This document shows, one piece after another, positions 1 to 10,278 of a stretch of 64,000 bases of DNA; position 1 is the stretch's first letter; each line of letters starts with the position of its first letter. The position numbers were made by a program, and so were the translations under genes. The notes beneath the pieces are model-generated. The model saw only the letters and a program-made list of their open reading frames with translations, searched no databases and had not been told where the DNA came from. The DNA comes from Puccinia triticina (lineage: Eukaryota > Basidiomycota > Pucciniomycetes > Pucciniales > Pucciniaceae). The stretch spans positions 8,060,001 through 8,124,000 of the forward strand of contig NC_070561.1 of NCBI RefSeq assembly GCF_026914185.1, in the 5' to 3' direction.

Positions 1-210
1 ACACTGGTCAAACTATTCTTGCCAAGCAAGCTCTCAGGCCTTTCCCACATGTTTGACAAAGCGCCCTATATCCGCCCAATACAGCCCAAAACATCAAAAA
101 CCTCATCCCTGCCCAAAACCGCAGGCAGGCCCTTAAACAATTGTCCCTCAGCAACAAAAAACCGCTGATACAATCAACAGGTCAATGACACCAAACAAGT
201 TGACACGCGC

Positions 211-1926
211 ATGATCAACCCAGATCTCTTTGCCAAGGATAATGATGAAACATACGTCTTTGAAGGAGAGAACCTGTCCGCTGAACCAAATATTGACCAC
301 TTCCACCTCCGGGAAATACAAGTCCAAGGTGAAGGCCAAGAAGCTATCTCGGACTCTGGGGCATCTGACAATGTGACCGGCAATAGGTACGCCTTACACG
401 ATTTTGAAGAACTAGCAAACCTAATAGCTGTCAGAGTTGCAACTGATGGACCTTGTAACTACATTACAGGTACGGGTATGCTGAAATTTTGCCGGATGAA
501 CTCAATGATTATCGCTGTTAAAAAGGTGTTTTTCTGTGAGCAAGCTAGATCTACACTTATGTCCGTGGCAGCTTTCAAGAAGTCTAATGCGCAATTTCAG
601 GTCTATGACAACTTCGGCACCATCGATTTGCTTAGCCCATCTGGGAAGTTACTCCTTTGGAGCGTCTTTGATCCACACACAAAGACATGGCCCCTTCCGT
701 GCCCACTCCGCAACCCATCTTACACCAGCTCATTTTCCCATCATAGTTGTATTGGCCTCTGCCAAAATAATGTTGAAATCAATTCAGTATTCAAATCGCC
801 AAACTTCATTGAAAGTAGCCAGTTCACTTGGCATCCTGAGGACCTAAGCGCAGATGAAAAAACTTTGCTGTTTTGGCATTGTCTTTTTGGCCACGCAAGC
901 CTGCGTAAAATCAGGCGTTTGGTCAAACTAAAGCTAGGATATGGACTACCTGCCACTATGCCTGCAGGTTTGATCAAGTGCCCTGTCTGCTCAATCTGCA
1001 AAGGCACAAGGACATCTATCCTTGGTCCCACCAACCGTTGCTCAGAAAATCTTTCAGTTGTATGCGTTGATCTGATGGGACCATTTGATCCACCAACAAT
1101 GAGTGGAGGTAAGTACGCTTTGACAATAAGAGAAATTTACACATCTTACAGTGAGGTGAAAATATTGAAAGCAAAATCTGATGCGGCAAAAGTGCTGATG
1201 CAAACTCTGATCAGATGGGAGACACAGACTAACCAAAAAGTGAAGATCCTGCGTTCCGACAACGGCGGAGAGTTTGATTCAAAAGCTTTTGCAGACTCCT
1301 TAGCCACAAAAGGAATCATCGCGGAGAGGTCCCTGCCATACCATCACTTCCAAAATGGCGCAGCAGAACGTTACAACCGGACAGTTGCAGATATGGGGCA
1401 GAGCATACTCTACGACAGCAGTCTAGGAAAAGAATTCTGGGGGTATGCGTTCTTGTGGTCAGCATGGATGCTAAATTGTATCCCAAACAAGACAACGAAA
1501 GACTTTACGCCGTACAAATGCTTTTTTGGAGACAAGCCGCAGCTTGACTGCACACGTGTCTTTGGCTCCACAGCTTATGCTTTAGTAGCCCCAGAGAAAC
1601 ATAAAAAACTGGACAATCAAGCGGTTGAAGGCATTGTAGTTGGCCATCTCAAGGAGTCCAAAGGTTGGACATTTTGGATCCCGTTGACAAAGAAGCTTGT
1701 ATCATCTGCATGGGCGGACTTCGGTCACAACTGTCTACCCACAGCTCAAAATACTACAGAAGCGAAGACACTTGAACTGGGCAACTTTACTAAAGAAGAG
1801 GCAGTATTGGAACAAGAAGCAAACGTGGATCACAAAATGTCTAAAACGGCAACTGAAGAAAATGATGTCCCCTCCATGTTGTGGAACTTCTACGCAAGGT
1901 GTGATCTGAGCTTGGAAGGGAAATAG
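211..1926 (+). CDS. Ty1/copia polyprotein fragment: protease and integrase
   Basis: This 571-codon open frame is the first half of a copia Pol polyprotein. An aspartic protease motif DSGAS is near residue 48. A zinc-binding HHCC module follows: the two histidines are in FWHCLFGH, around residues 222-228, and the cysteines are in CPVCSIC, around 254-260. The integrase core then shows its D, D and E residues in the contexts CVDLMGPF, LRSDNGGEF and QNGAAERYNRT. The frame opens after a stop at 166-168, so gag lies upstream in another frame or is lost. It ends at a TAG in the poorly conserved linker before reverse transcriptase, about 50 codons after the last recognisable integrase residue. Without its second half the protein cannot support transposition. 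Confidence 0.9.
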   Translation: MINPDLFAKDNDETYVFEGENLSAEPNIDHFHLREIQVQGEGQEAISDSGASDNVTGNRYALHDFEELANLIAVRVATDGPCNYITGTGMLKFCRMNSMIIAVKKVFFCEQARSTLMSVAAFKKSNAQFQVYDNFGTIDLLSPSGKLLLWSVFDPHTKTWPLPCPLRNPSYTSSFSHHSCIGLCQNNVEINSVFKSPNFIESSQFTWHPEDLSADEKTLLFWHCLFGHASLRKIRRLVKLKLGYGLPATMPAGLIKCPVCSICKGTRTSILGPTNRCSENLSVVCVDLMGPFDPPTMSGGKYALTIREIYTSYSEVKILKAKSDAAKVLMQTLIRWETQTNQKVKILRSDNGGEFDSKAFADSLATKGIIAERSLPYHHFQNGAAERYNRTVADMGQSILYDSSLGKEFWGYAFLWSAWMLNCIPNKTTKDFTPYKCFFGDKPQLDCTRVFGSTAYALVAPEKHKKLDNQAVEGIVVGHLKESKGWTFWIPLTKKLVSSAWADFGHNCLPTAQNTTEAKTLELGNFTKEEAVLEQEANVDHKMSKTATEENDVPSMLWNFYARCDLSLEGK

Positions 1927-2285
1927 CAAAAACCAGGAAAGTTTAGGCTGAAGGTGCTTGAAGGGCTGCCTTCCTATAATGAACTCTGGGAGAAAGTACA
2001 CTAGAATTTTATAGTGTGGCTTAATCAACTGAAATATTCTTAATTTAGACTGCTTCAGACCCTAAGAACCAGGACTCTGTGCGTGGGATGAGAGGTGTTA
2101 TAATTCAATGTGAGTGACTTAAGAATGTTCAATTTATAAGTTTTTTATGTTATTAATTTCTCGAGCTTCAATTTATATTATAACTATTACTATGATGATC
2201 TTACTATTTAGATGGGTGATGGAAGCAGAAGTAATTTCTTAATATTACTATCTATGCTGGCATGGGGAAGAAAGGGAACAAGAAG
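1927..2285. other. AT-rich spacer, no gene seen
   Basis: This is AT-rich sequence between the end of the integrase frame and the solo LTR. No coding similarity or clear repeat was recognised. It may be decayed copia linker. Bases 2281-2285 (AGAAG) form the left target-site duplication of the solo LTR. Confidence 0.4.
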
Positions 2286-2633
2286 TGTCAGCCACAGAGT
2301 ACATGTCACAGTACCTTACACGTACCAAGTACCTGCAATTGTTCACATTACTTATAGTACATTCCTTTTACACCTTTATTACATATGTATATCATTAGAT
2401 ACAAGCTTAAGAATTACTCTTGTTATAAATTAAATTACAGATAACCATAGTTAAATACAGTTACCATAATGTACTGTTGTTATGAGAGTTAAGTTACGTG
2501 CAAACAGTAAGATTACAATACATTGTAATATTACTGTACATGTGAAATACCCCAAGACAGGTATCACTCAAGTATCCCCTGTTACGCCTCAGTACCTATT
2601 TAAATAACATATTGGTTATGATATAAATACATA

Positions 2634-2794
2634 GGCCCCGTTTGGCTGCCGCGTTATACGTCATAAACGGTTAAATTTATGATGCTGCAACCCAAAGTTC
2701 GCCCCCCGTTTCCACCAAAACTTTGAAACCCCCGGGGGTTGCGCGTCATAAATTCGACCATTTATGTTGTATAACGCGGAAGCCAAACAGGGCC
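2634..2794. mobile_element. Harbinger/Tourist-like MITE inside the solo LTR
   Basis: This is a 161-bp palindromic insertion with inverted ends beginning GGCCCCGTTTGGCTGCCGCG at left and ending in the matching complement at right. The paralogous LTR at 27565-28515 supplies the empty site. There ATA occurs once; here it flanks the insertion on both sides, giving a 3-bp target duplication. A 3-bp A/T duplication and GGCCCCGTTTGG-type ends fit PIF/Harbinger (Tourist) MITEs. It encodes nothing. Confidence 0.88.
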
Positions 2795-3028
2795 ATAAAC
2801 AATACATGATGTAATTTAATTCAAAGAGCACTAAATGGAATCACTGATTGGTTATGATCAGCTAGTGTGCACTGCTACTGATCTAGGATCAGTACTGATC
2901 ATTACACTGCCCTGATCATTTCCAATGTTGATCCTCATGAGGATCTGCTTCCCTTGAGCGCTTCCAGTTCCCCCCTGGTCCTGAAGCGTCTCCAAGCGCC
3001 TCATATTCCCTCCTGCTCTTTTCCCCTC

Positions 3029-3036
3029 TATATAAA
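3029..3036 (+). promoter_or_regulatory. TATA box of solo LTR A
   Basis: TATATAAA lies about two thirds of the way into the LTR, where the U3/R border is expected. It is conserved in the inverted copy at 27929-27936. It could still start transcription rightwards towards the OTU relic and the first satellite array. Confidence 0.55.
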
Positions 3037-3400
3037 CACGCCCCCCAGGACTGTTTATCCCTCAGAATATTATTATAGCAAGGTTTAACACATACATAGT
3101 TAAACAGTGCCTTCATTCTCACCCATCTTTCAATTCAGGAATAACATCAACTCTTGATTACCCTTACCTTTCTGTAGGTAAAACCACGAACCCAAGTTGA
3201 GTTATTCCTTGGATGCCTATTAACACTCTGTGTTGATCTGGATGCGCCTTAATTGAGCAAGCCTCTCAGTCAAGATTACTGATAGAGTGAAACCTTTTAC
3301 AGGTCTTACCACGAACCCATTAGCCCATGCTTGGCATCTTACACTATCATCTTGCTAGTAACAACCCTCTCAGACATGGTTAGTTACCTACAGGCTGACA

Positions 3401-4027
3401 AGAAGGGGCAGAAGAGGCCTCCTTATATAGTAAATAATCTAGTCTGAGAGTGGATTTTACAAGTGTGAAATAGAATACTACTTTGGGATGCTGTACAGTT
3501 GTAGTGTTGAAATACTAATCTATATTGGGAAGCTGTACATGATATTTGTGAAATATTATACTACTTTGGGTTAAGATCACTTGGCTTGTTCCTCTTTGGG
3601 GTGAAAACTTTGTCTAAGAGTAGATTTTCTAACATGTGATAATAGAATCTTTCAGAAGTATCCCCTTGAGTCCTAGAGTAGATTTGTACTATGTAATGTA
3701 TGTGATTTGTATGTGAAACTAGGATTCTACTATGTATTTGATTATGTAATTAAATAGACTGTCACTGATTTTCAGGGTGATGATATAATTAACAATTCTA
3801 TGTGATCTGTAGATTGTATGTTAATTTGTACTAGAAGGGTTTTGTTTGTACTTTATAATATACTATCATATTAATTTTTCCCTGTTTTTTATATGTTTGT
3901 AAGTGGATTAGTCTTACCACAACGTTAAGATCACATAATATCTGGACAAGGAGAACTCTGCCAAATTGGAAGTACCAATCTATAATCTTGACAACACCCT
4001 ACCATATATTCAGCCCCCACTGCTGCA
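3401..4027. other. AT-rich stretch, no gene recognised
   Basis: The stretch opens with the right target duplication of solo LTR A. It is AT-rich, and no coding region, RNA gene or repeat with a partner in the window was recognised. Confidence 0.4.
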
Positions 4028-4340
4028 AGTCCCAGTCCACCGCTCACTTGACTACATTGAAGGAGATGGTAATTGCTTGTTCTGGGCCCTTTCAATGTGG
4101 ATGAATTGATCACAAGATGGGTGCTATGAAGTCCACCATACTATTTTGGAATACACCAAGGCCAACAAGGCCTCACCCTTATCACCAAACTAGGAGACAA
4201 AAATTTTGAGGATTGGATTAGGAAAATGCAAAAGGACCATACCTGGGGAGACTCAACTGTTCTAGACTTGGCGGCCAAATGCTACAATGTAATTATTTTA
4301 GTAGTCAGTTATTCTGTGATTAAAGACTCCGTAGAACACG
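4028..4340 (+). pseudogene. OTU-type cysteine protease relic
   Basis: One frame reads DYIEGDGNCLFWALS, the signature around the catalytic cysteine of OTU deubiquitinase-like proteases (GDGNCLFRA-type). It hits a stop about a dozen codons later. In another frame, about 150 bases on, comes FEDWIRKMQKDHTWGD followed by LDLAAKCYNVIILVV, which matches the tryptophan-glycine and central beta-strand region of OTU domains. The frame change and stops make this a relic. OTU domains are carried by many transposons, including Helitrons and some gypsy elements, so it is probably transposon cargo rather than a host gene. Confidence 0.65.
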
Positions 4341-4643
4341 TTAAATATTTTCCAGATCATAGGATACAAAATGCAGTGGAAGCCCTTACTCTTGTGTATT
4401 TCTTTATCAACATAAATTTCCATTTTGAGTTGCTTATACCCTCCTAAATACATCCGCTTTTTATTTCATATTTGTTTGGACAAGCCGTATCAATCTTTGA
4501 ATAGAAGATGTCTACAATTCAGGGTACTGCGGAATATTTTCCAGATCATTAAAAAACATTGACAAGCGCAACAAGGACCTGCAAACCACAACACCCACTT
4601 ACAGTCACCTAGCCAAAAGTCACACAATTGTGACAAAGGCCGT
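4341..4643. other. Spacer before hairpin array 1
   Basis: No coding similarity was seen. The last bases grade into degenerate copies of the 28-bp array unit. Confidence 0.4.
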
Positions 4644-5920
4644 GATAGGAGTATGCTTTGGCACAATCCTATGACGGAGTGTGCTTTGGCACACTCCAAT
4701 GACAGAGTGTGCTTTGGCACACTCCAATGACGGAGTGTGCTTTGGCACACTCCAATGTCAGAGTGTGCTTTGGCAAACTCCCATGACAGAGTGTGCTTTG
4801 GCACACTCCCATGACAGAGTACTTTGGCACACTCCTATGAAGGGGTGTGCTTTGGCACACTCCTATGAAGGGGTGTGCTTTGGCACACTCCTATGAGGGG
4901 CCGTGCTTTGGCACACTCCTATGACAGGGTGTGCTTTTGCAAACTCCTATGACGGAGTGTGCTTTGGCACACTCCTATGACGGAGTGTGCTTTGGCACAC
5001 TCCTATGACGGAGTGTGCTTTGGCACACTCCTATGACGGAGTGTGCTTTGGCACACTCCTATGACGGAGTGTGCTTTGGCACACTCCTATGACGGAGTGT
5101 GCTTTGGCACACTCCTATGACGGAGTGTGCTTTGGCACACTCCTATGACGGAGTGTGCTTTGGCACACTCCTATGACGGAGTGTGCTTTGGCACACTCCT
5201 ATGACGGAGTGTGCTTTGGCACACTCCTATGACGGAGTGTGCTTTGGCACACTCCTATGACGGAGTGTGCTTTGGCACACTCCTATGACGGAGTGTGCTT
5301 TGGCACACTCCTATGACGGAGTGTGCTTTGGCACACTCCTATGACGGAGTGTGCTTTGGCACACTCCTATGACGGAGTGTGCTTTGGCACACTCCTATGA
5401 CGGAGTGTGCTTTGGCACACTCCTATGACGGAGTGTGCTTTGGCACACTCCTACAACGGAGTGTGCTTTGGCACACTCCTACAACGGAGTGTGCTTTGGC
5501 ACACTCCTACAACGGAGTGTGCTTTGGCACACTCCTACAACGGAGTGTGCTTTGGCACACTCCTACAACGGAGTGTGCTTTGGCACACTCCTACAACGGA
5601 GTGTGCTTTGGCACACTCCTACAACGGAGTGTGCTTTGGCACACTCCTACAACGGAGTGTGCTTTGGCACACTCCTACAACGGAGTGTGCTTTGGCACAC
5701 TCCTACAACGGAGTGTGCTTTGGCACACTCCTACAACGGAGTGTGCTTTGGCACACTCCTACAACGGAGTGTGCTTTGGCACACTCCTACAACGGAGTGT
5801 GCTTTGGCACACTCCTACAACGGAGTGTGCTTTGGCACACTCCTATGACGGAGTGTGCCAAAGCACACTCCTATGACGGAGTCTGCTTTGGCACACTCCT
5901 ATTACGGAGTGTGCTTCTCC
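4644..5920. repeat. Hairpin satellite array 1, 28-bp unit, about 45 copies
   Basis: Each 28-bp unit holds a 9-base arm GGAGTGTGC, a 4-base loop TTTG and the complementary arm GCACACTCC, then a 6-base spacer. The spacer varies by block. About 4644-4930 is mixed (TATGAC, AATGAC, CATGAC and others), about 4940-5448 is uniform TATGAC, and about 5450-5835 is uniform TACAAC. At 5850-5871 one unit carries the loop as CAAA. Because 28 is not a multiple of 3 and the unit lacks stops, all three plus frames stay open for up to about 225 codons; these frames are by-products of the repeat, not genes. Confidence 0.95.
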
Positions 5921-6563
5921 AATCATCATTTCCCCCCAGAATAACTCAGATCCACACCCACACCAACCATCACTATGCAAAGGCCAACTTCTCCCATAAT
6001 GGCCCTAGTAGAATACTTGGATCACTATTTTCAAACCTTGGCACAGATCAAACATGCTGTAATTCTTGCTGCTTTATAAAACGGTTTTGATTTAGTTTCC
6101 CACCAAAGCAAAGTAGATTGCCCTAGATATTTGTGTTGCAAGATTAAAAAGGAATGTAAATATGCAATCCAAGCCACAAACAAGCAGGGAAAAATTTGTA
6201 TCACCAAAGGACACAACCACTCCCTTGTTTCTTCCCTGCCACCTCCTCCACCTACAACCCCACCTTCTTATCATTCTGCTCCTCCACCTTCAACCCTGCC
6301 TTCTCAGACCCCACCTTTTGCTCCTTCCCTTACCGACTACTCTTGCCAAATCTAGCTACAAACTTTTTCACCATTTTATTCCAATGCCCCAAACCAAGCA
6401 CAAGCCAAATACCAACACCCTCCTCCTTGCGTTCAGATCTATCCTTTCTACCACAACTATCGTCTTGATGGTACTCCGGGTGGTTTCGATAATCCGAGTG
6501 TCTTCTCTTCTTTCCGAAACAATCTCCTCGACCCTTGAAGCCGCCGTGTCTCCTAACAGCGCC
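5921..6563. other. Pyrimidine-rich spacer, no gene recognised
   Basis: This is C/T-rich sequence after array 1, with several overlapping short open frames and no recognisable protein. The proline- and serine-rich frames near 6131-6611 look like low-complexity by-products. Confidence 0.35.
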
Positions 6564-7019
6564 TCAATTATTGTATCTCCCGGTCAAATCTTCATAGGCC
6601 TTAGATCTTGATTCTCTTGGTTTACCCGTCTTCGGATCCCAACCATATTTCTTTCCACCATAAGCATAGGGCCTATTGGTAAATTCAAGTTCATCTAAAG
6701 ATTTTGTTATGTTGTACGCCCAAACTCGCACATCTTCTCTAAATATTGATATGTCAACAGCTGAAACCACCCCTCCATTCACCGGTACTTGATAAGAAAA
6801 GGTGTTTTGTTGTATGATCAAATCATATCTGAAACCCGTCAAGAACTTGTATTCTTCTATAATTGCGTCAACATTGGCCTTGTGCTGAAGAATCCAATCT
6901 GCAAAGTCCGGTGGTACATTCATCATTGGCAAGATCAGAACTTTGGAAGCATGCACAACCTCTTCACTTCCTCCCTTGGATGAGCCCCTTGATCCCACCA
7001 ATGCCACCGCTGCTCCCAT
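6564..7019 (-). pseudogene. Gag-like retroelement relic
   Basis: A minus frame of about 150 codons begins MGAAVALVGSRG and contains the segment PPDFADWILQHKANVDAI. Near its end it has NRPYAYGGKKYGWDPKTGK. The layout (helical capsid-like region, then an NPYA-type glycine-rich motif near a basic tail) resembles gag-like proteins common in rust genomes. That match is from memory and was not verified. No zinc knuckle or polymerase follows, and the neighbours are a hairpin array and a copia half, so this is a fragment nested inside the copia element. Confidence 0.45.
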
Positions 7020-7052
7020 CAAACATGCACGCAAATCAAACAAAACAAACCG

Positions 7053-7185
7053 TCTGGTCTTCTTGCAGAAACGTGTTTGGGAGACATTTCTTTGCTGCCT
7101 GATGATCAAAACCAATGGTCTGGTCTTCTTGCAGAAACACGTTTGGGAGACAGTTCTTTGCTGCCTGATGATGATGCGCTCAAAG
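7053..7185. repeat. Tandem duplication, about 64-bp unit, two copies
   Basis: Two adjacent copies start with TCTGGTCTTCTTGCAGAAAC and end in TTTGCTGCCTGATGAT, with a few differences. The duplication lies just upstream of the gag-like relic on the minus strand. Confidence 0.8.
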
Positions 7186-7388
7186 TGTAAATGTCCTTTT
7201 TTTCTTTTTCTTTGTATCCTGGTGGTATTGCCCTGTTTTTTCCTCTTTTTATGTTTTGGCGGTAATCCTATGCACTTGTGCAATACTAGGTGCTGGAGAT
7301 GAATTCCAGATGGAAGCCTGTAGGCAGGTAGGAAGACTGCCCGCTTGTAGGTGTATTTTGTACATGCACCATCCATCTATTGGTTGGG

Positions 7389-8911
7389 TTTTATCAGTTC
7401 CATGCTGTGGTGGCAATGTTGCCTGAAGCCAAAGAGTGGAAAGCCGCCATTGACACCAAGCTGGAAAAACTACGCCGCAAATCTGTCTTGAAAGTTTGCC
7501 AACTCCCAGGCAAGGGCCGTCCCCTGGGAGCACAATGGGTATTTGCCAAGAAGGAAAATCCTGACGGTTCAGTCAAGTATAAAGCTAGATATGTGGAAAA
7601 AGGGTTCAACCAGAAGGAGGGAACCAACTATGCTCACACCTTTGCTCCCACGGCGACATTCACGTCAATGAGAATTCTAGTGACAGTTGCGGCGAGGCAC
7701 AATTGGCTGGTTTACAACTTTGACTTCGTCGCAGCGTACCTCAACGCACCAATTGACAAAGAAGTATGGGTACAAGCACCAGAAGGCCTGGCCGTAGGAG
7801 ACGGAGAGGCTTGCCTCCTCAAGAAAGCACTTTACAGGACCAAACAAGCGGCACAATGCTGGTGGAAACACCTCAGCACAACACTTGCTTCACCAGGCTA
7901 TGAATCCAGCTACTACGACTCAAGCGTCTACACCCTCAGGAACAAGACGGACCAATCAATCATCTGGGTCCATGTTGATGATGGCATAGTTACTGGATTG
8001 TCTGACATAGCCCTTAAAAAAAATGAAGCACAACTTAAAGGAAGCCATGAGATCAAGTGGGGCAAGGGTCTAACTAGCATGGTGGGTGTCAAGATCAACA
8101 GGACTGCTGATGGTTTTGAGCTATCTCAACCAAACCTGATCAATAAAGTTCTAAGGGAACGTTGGGATGGAAAAACTACACATCACACCCCCCTTCTGGA
8201 AGGATTCAGCAGCAACTTTGTTGACAACAAGCCAGGAGTCAACCCAACTGACTACATCTCAGTCATTGGCAGTCTCAATTACGTTTCAATAGGGACACGT
8301 CCAGACATAACATGTGGGGTAAATTGCCTTGCAAGGCTCTCGTCCCAACCATCAGCTGAACACTGGAAAGCACTCCGTCACTTGATTGGATACCTAGCCG
8401 GAACCAAAGAACGTTGCCTGAAGATATGTCCGAGACGTACAAATGAAAAGCCAGTTGAATGCTACACAGACGCTAACTGGGGCGTCCCAGACTCTTGATC
8501 CACTTATGGTGTGCTAATACGCTTGTACGGATGCCCAATCATGTGGGTTTCAAGGAGACTTGTCATAGTGGCCAGCTTGACTTGTCAAGCTGAATATATG
8601 GCACTCGGCCATGCGACTCAACATTCCCTTTGGATAAGAAACTTCTTAGCGGATATTCTTGGCGTAGACTTCACAGTTTGAATCTTCTGCAACAACCAAT
8701 CGGCAGTAAAGATTGGATGCGAAGAGACCTCCAACAGAAGAACACACCACGTGGAGCGTGAATCCTATGTGACAAATCAGGCGATACACCAAAAGAAGAC
8801 AATCCTCAAATGGATCCCTGGAAAAGATCAACTTGCCAATGTTCTGACAAAAGCACTAGGCAAATTGGCACACACAGCGGCCGGACTGACCATTCAGGGA
8901 TACATTAATTA
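7389..8911 (+). pseudogene. Ty1/copia polyprotein fragment: reverse transcriptase and RNase H
   Basis: This is the second half of the copia Pol. Palm motifs are present: WVFAKKENPDGSVKYKARYV early, DFVAAYLNAPI carrying the first catalytic aspartate, and VHVDDGIVTG in place of the usual YVDD. The RNase H part shows CYTDANWG, then an AEYMAL segment, then NNQSAV and a THHVE segment near the end. A TGA at 8496-8498 interrupts RNase H just after CYTDANWG, and a second stop occurs near 8681. The frame otherwise continues to a TAA at 8909-8911. The element is dead. The open frame begins with linker sequence, so the exact left end is a break rather than a start codon. Confidence 0.9.
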
Positions 8912-9029
8912 ATTTTATTCATTCAAGTTTTGTTGTTTCCCTTTTTCTCTGGCCACTCTCATTTCGGTTTGCGTTTTTTATTTTTATTTTTTAATACTTC
9001 TTGTTCATCATGTGCCAGTTTCTTGTCAA

Positions 9030-9061
<32 letters not shown>
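9030..9061 (+). repeat. Poly(G) tract, 32 G
   Basis: This is an uninterrupted run of 32 guanines. Such a run can form G-quadruplexes and is often collapsed or extended in assembly, so its length is uncertain. Confidence 0.9.
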
Positions 9062-9063
<2 letters not shown>

Positions 9064-9179
9064 GGTACATGTAGGTGACATGTACAATGTCCTCGACTAC
9101 GTGGCATGTCACATGCTGTTATAGTTGTTGTATATAGTTCATTCCTCTCTGTAGTAATGAGCTCTATTGATTCTCTGAG

Positions 9180-9318
9180 CTCCCCATCCAACACAGGTTT
9201 CCACCCAGGAGAGAGGGTACCCACTGTTGGATGTGGATACAGATGTTGGGATATGGGTTAAAAACGCCACGGGTATCCAAACACGCCCGGTTACCCGGAT
9301 GCAAAGTGACCATCTCTA
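9180..9318 (-). mobile_element. Decayed hAT terminal fragment
   Basis: The stretch has GGTACCC- and GGTTACCCGG-type sequences and ends in CCATCTCTA, the same end as the hAT elements at 28550 and 33661. No matching opposite end or target duplication was found nearby, so this is a truncated copy. Confidence 0.5.
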
Positions 9319-9354
9319 GTTGACATGCAGGGTTCCACAACCAAGCTGACATTA

Positions 9355-9557
9355 GGGGGTTTCACAACTGAATTTTACTAAACTTTGGAGCTAAATTTAA
9401 AGCCTTAATTATGAACAAAATTTTAAAATTTGGTAAAACACACAGCAGCAAGTAATACTGATCAATCAGTCCAATTGATCAATTTTTTCTAAACAAATGT
9501 TCATAAGTACCTTGAAATGTGTCCCACAGTTTTGTAAATTTCAATTGTGAACCCCCC
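9355..9557. mobile_element. TA-flanked MITE, copy 1 of 3
   Basis: Inverted ends start GGGGGTTTCAC and finish GTGAACCCCCC, flanked by TA on both sides. Two related copies lie at 42595-42781 and 42807-42997. The TA duplication suggests Tc1/mariner (Stowaway-like) mobilisation. Confidence 0.75.
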
Positions 9558-9581
9558 TATTGCAAACCCACTTTTAATCAA

Positions 9582-9744
9582 GGCCACATTTGGATGCAGC
9601 ATTACATATCATAAATGAGCAAATTTATGACACACAACCCCTGGGGGTTTTAATAATTTGGTGGCAACAGCCTCAGGGGGCAAACTTTGGGCTGTGCATC
9701 ATAAATTTGCCCAGTTTATTATAATGGTGCGTCCAAACAGAGAC
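9582..9744. mobile_element. Harbinger-like MITE, relative of 2634-2794
   Basis: This 163-bp palindrome has ends GGCCACATTTGGATGC and a matching complement. Its interior has the same order of motifs as the MITE at 2634-2794 (TTTATGA, CCCCTGGGGGTT, TCATAAATTT). The ends have diverged and no clean target duplication remains. Confidence 0.7.
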
Positions 9745-9949
9745 TAAATAATTGTCTTTTAGGCACAGTCACTTTGCATTGTGCACAATCACTAGGAATT
9801 GAAGCCCGGTTGTAAACCCTTTGAGGAAAGTTGGAGTAAACCCACAAGCCTCCCTCAAGTTCCCTCATTCCAACTGCTCACAGTTGACAAATTTATTTTT
9901 GAAGTGTTTGTCTCTTAGAAAAACAAACAGAGTCTTGAGACACTCAGAA

Positions 9950-10200
9950 CAGAGCAAGCAAATTGGAGGATTGTATTAGAGAATCAGAAAAGGAAACAAG
10001 GATTAAGAATTGATAGGAATCATATATTCAGGATCAAAAGAAGTGATGGTTGCTACATATCTGGTTCAGAGCAGATCCCATGCCACCTCATTGTTGGAGT
10101 CTGTGCCAAACTTCAAACTCTGTGGCGTGACATCTTGCAGAACATGTCATCATACCCTGCACACAACACAACTGAGAGAAATGCAGGAGAGAAAACAAAA
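9950..10200 (+). repeat. Dispersed repeat R1, copy 1
   Basis: The stretch from an AATCAGAAAA-type segment through AATTGATAGGAATC to GACATCTTGCAG and ACATGTCATCATACCC is found again at 42530-43150. That second copy carries two MITE insertions absent here. It is probably part of an older transposon; no coding domain was recognised. Confidence 0.75.
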
Positions 10201-10278
10201 CTAACACTGCACAACAGGAAACCACAACAAAGACAACAAAAGGAACCATTGGAGCAGAGAACTGCAAAAGAAACTTGG

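Larger units (their letters stand above)
2286..3400 (+). mobile_element. Solo LTR, copy A, with 5-bp TSD
   Basis: The segment starts TGTCAGCC and ends GGCTGACA, the perfect short inverted ends typical of an LTR (TG...CA). It is flanked by AGAAG at 2281-2285 and again at 3401-3405, a 5-bp target duplication. A second copy lies inverted at 27565-28515 and aligns along its whole length apart from the MITE at 2634-2794. No internal retrotransposon sequence adjoins it, so this is a solo LTR left by LTR-LTR recombination. The plus orientation is inferred from the TATA box at 3029. Confidence 0.92.
1..8911 (+). mobile_element. Ty1/copia retrotransposon, interrupted and decayed
   Basis: Protease and integrase domains (211-1926) and reverse transcriptase plus RNase H domains (7389-8911) lie on the same strand in the Ty1/copia order. 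They are separated by about 5.4 kb holding a solo LTR, an OTU relic, a hairpin satellite and a gag-like relic on the other strand. The simplest reading is one element split by nested insertions, although two fragments of related elements cannot be excluded. The 5' part runs off the window and no LTR of this element was identified after 8911. Confidence 0.75.

Noticed and set aside
5379..6090. Three long overlapping plus frames with CALAHS-like repeats
   Set aside because: They arise because a 28-bp stop-free repeat keeps all three frames open. All three frames encode the same permuted peptide, which is not expected of a real gene.
6131..6611. Proline- and serine-rich plus frames
   Set aside because: Overlapping frames in a C/T-rich stretch, no domain, and the gag-like relic begins on the other strand at the same place.
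8930..9124. Plus frame with a glycine run
   Set aside because: It is produced by translation through the 32-G tract.
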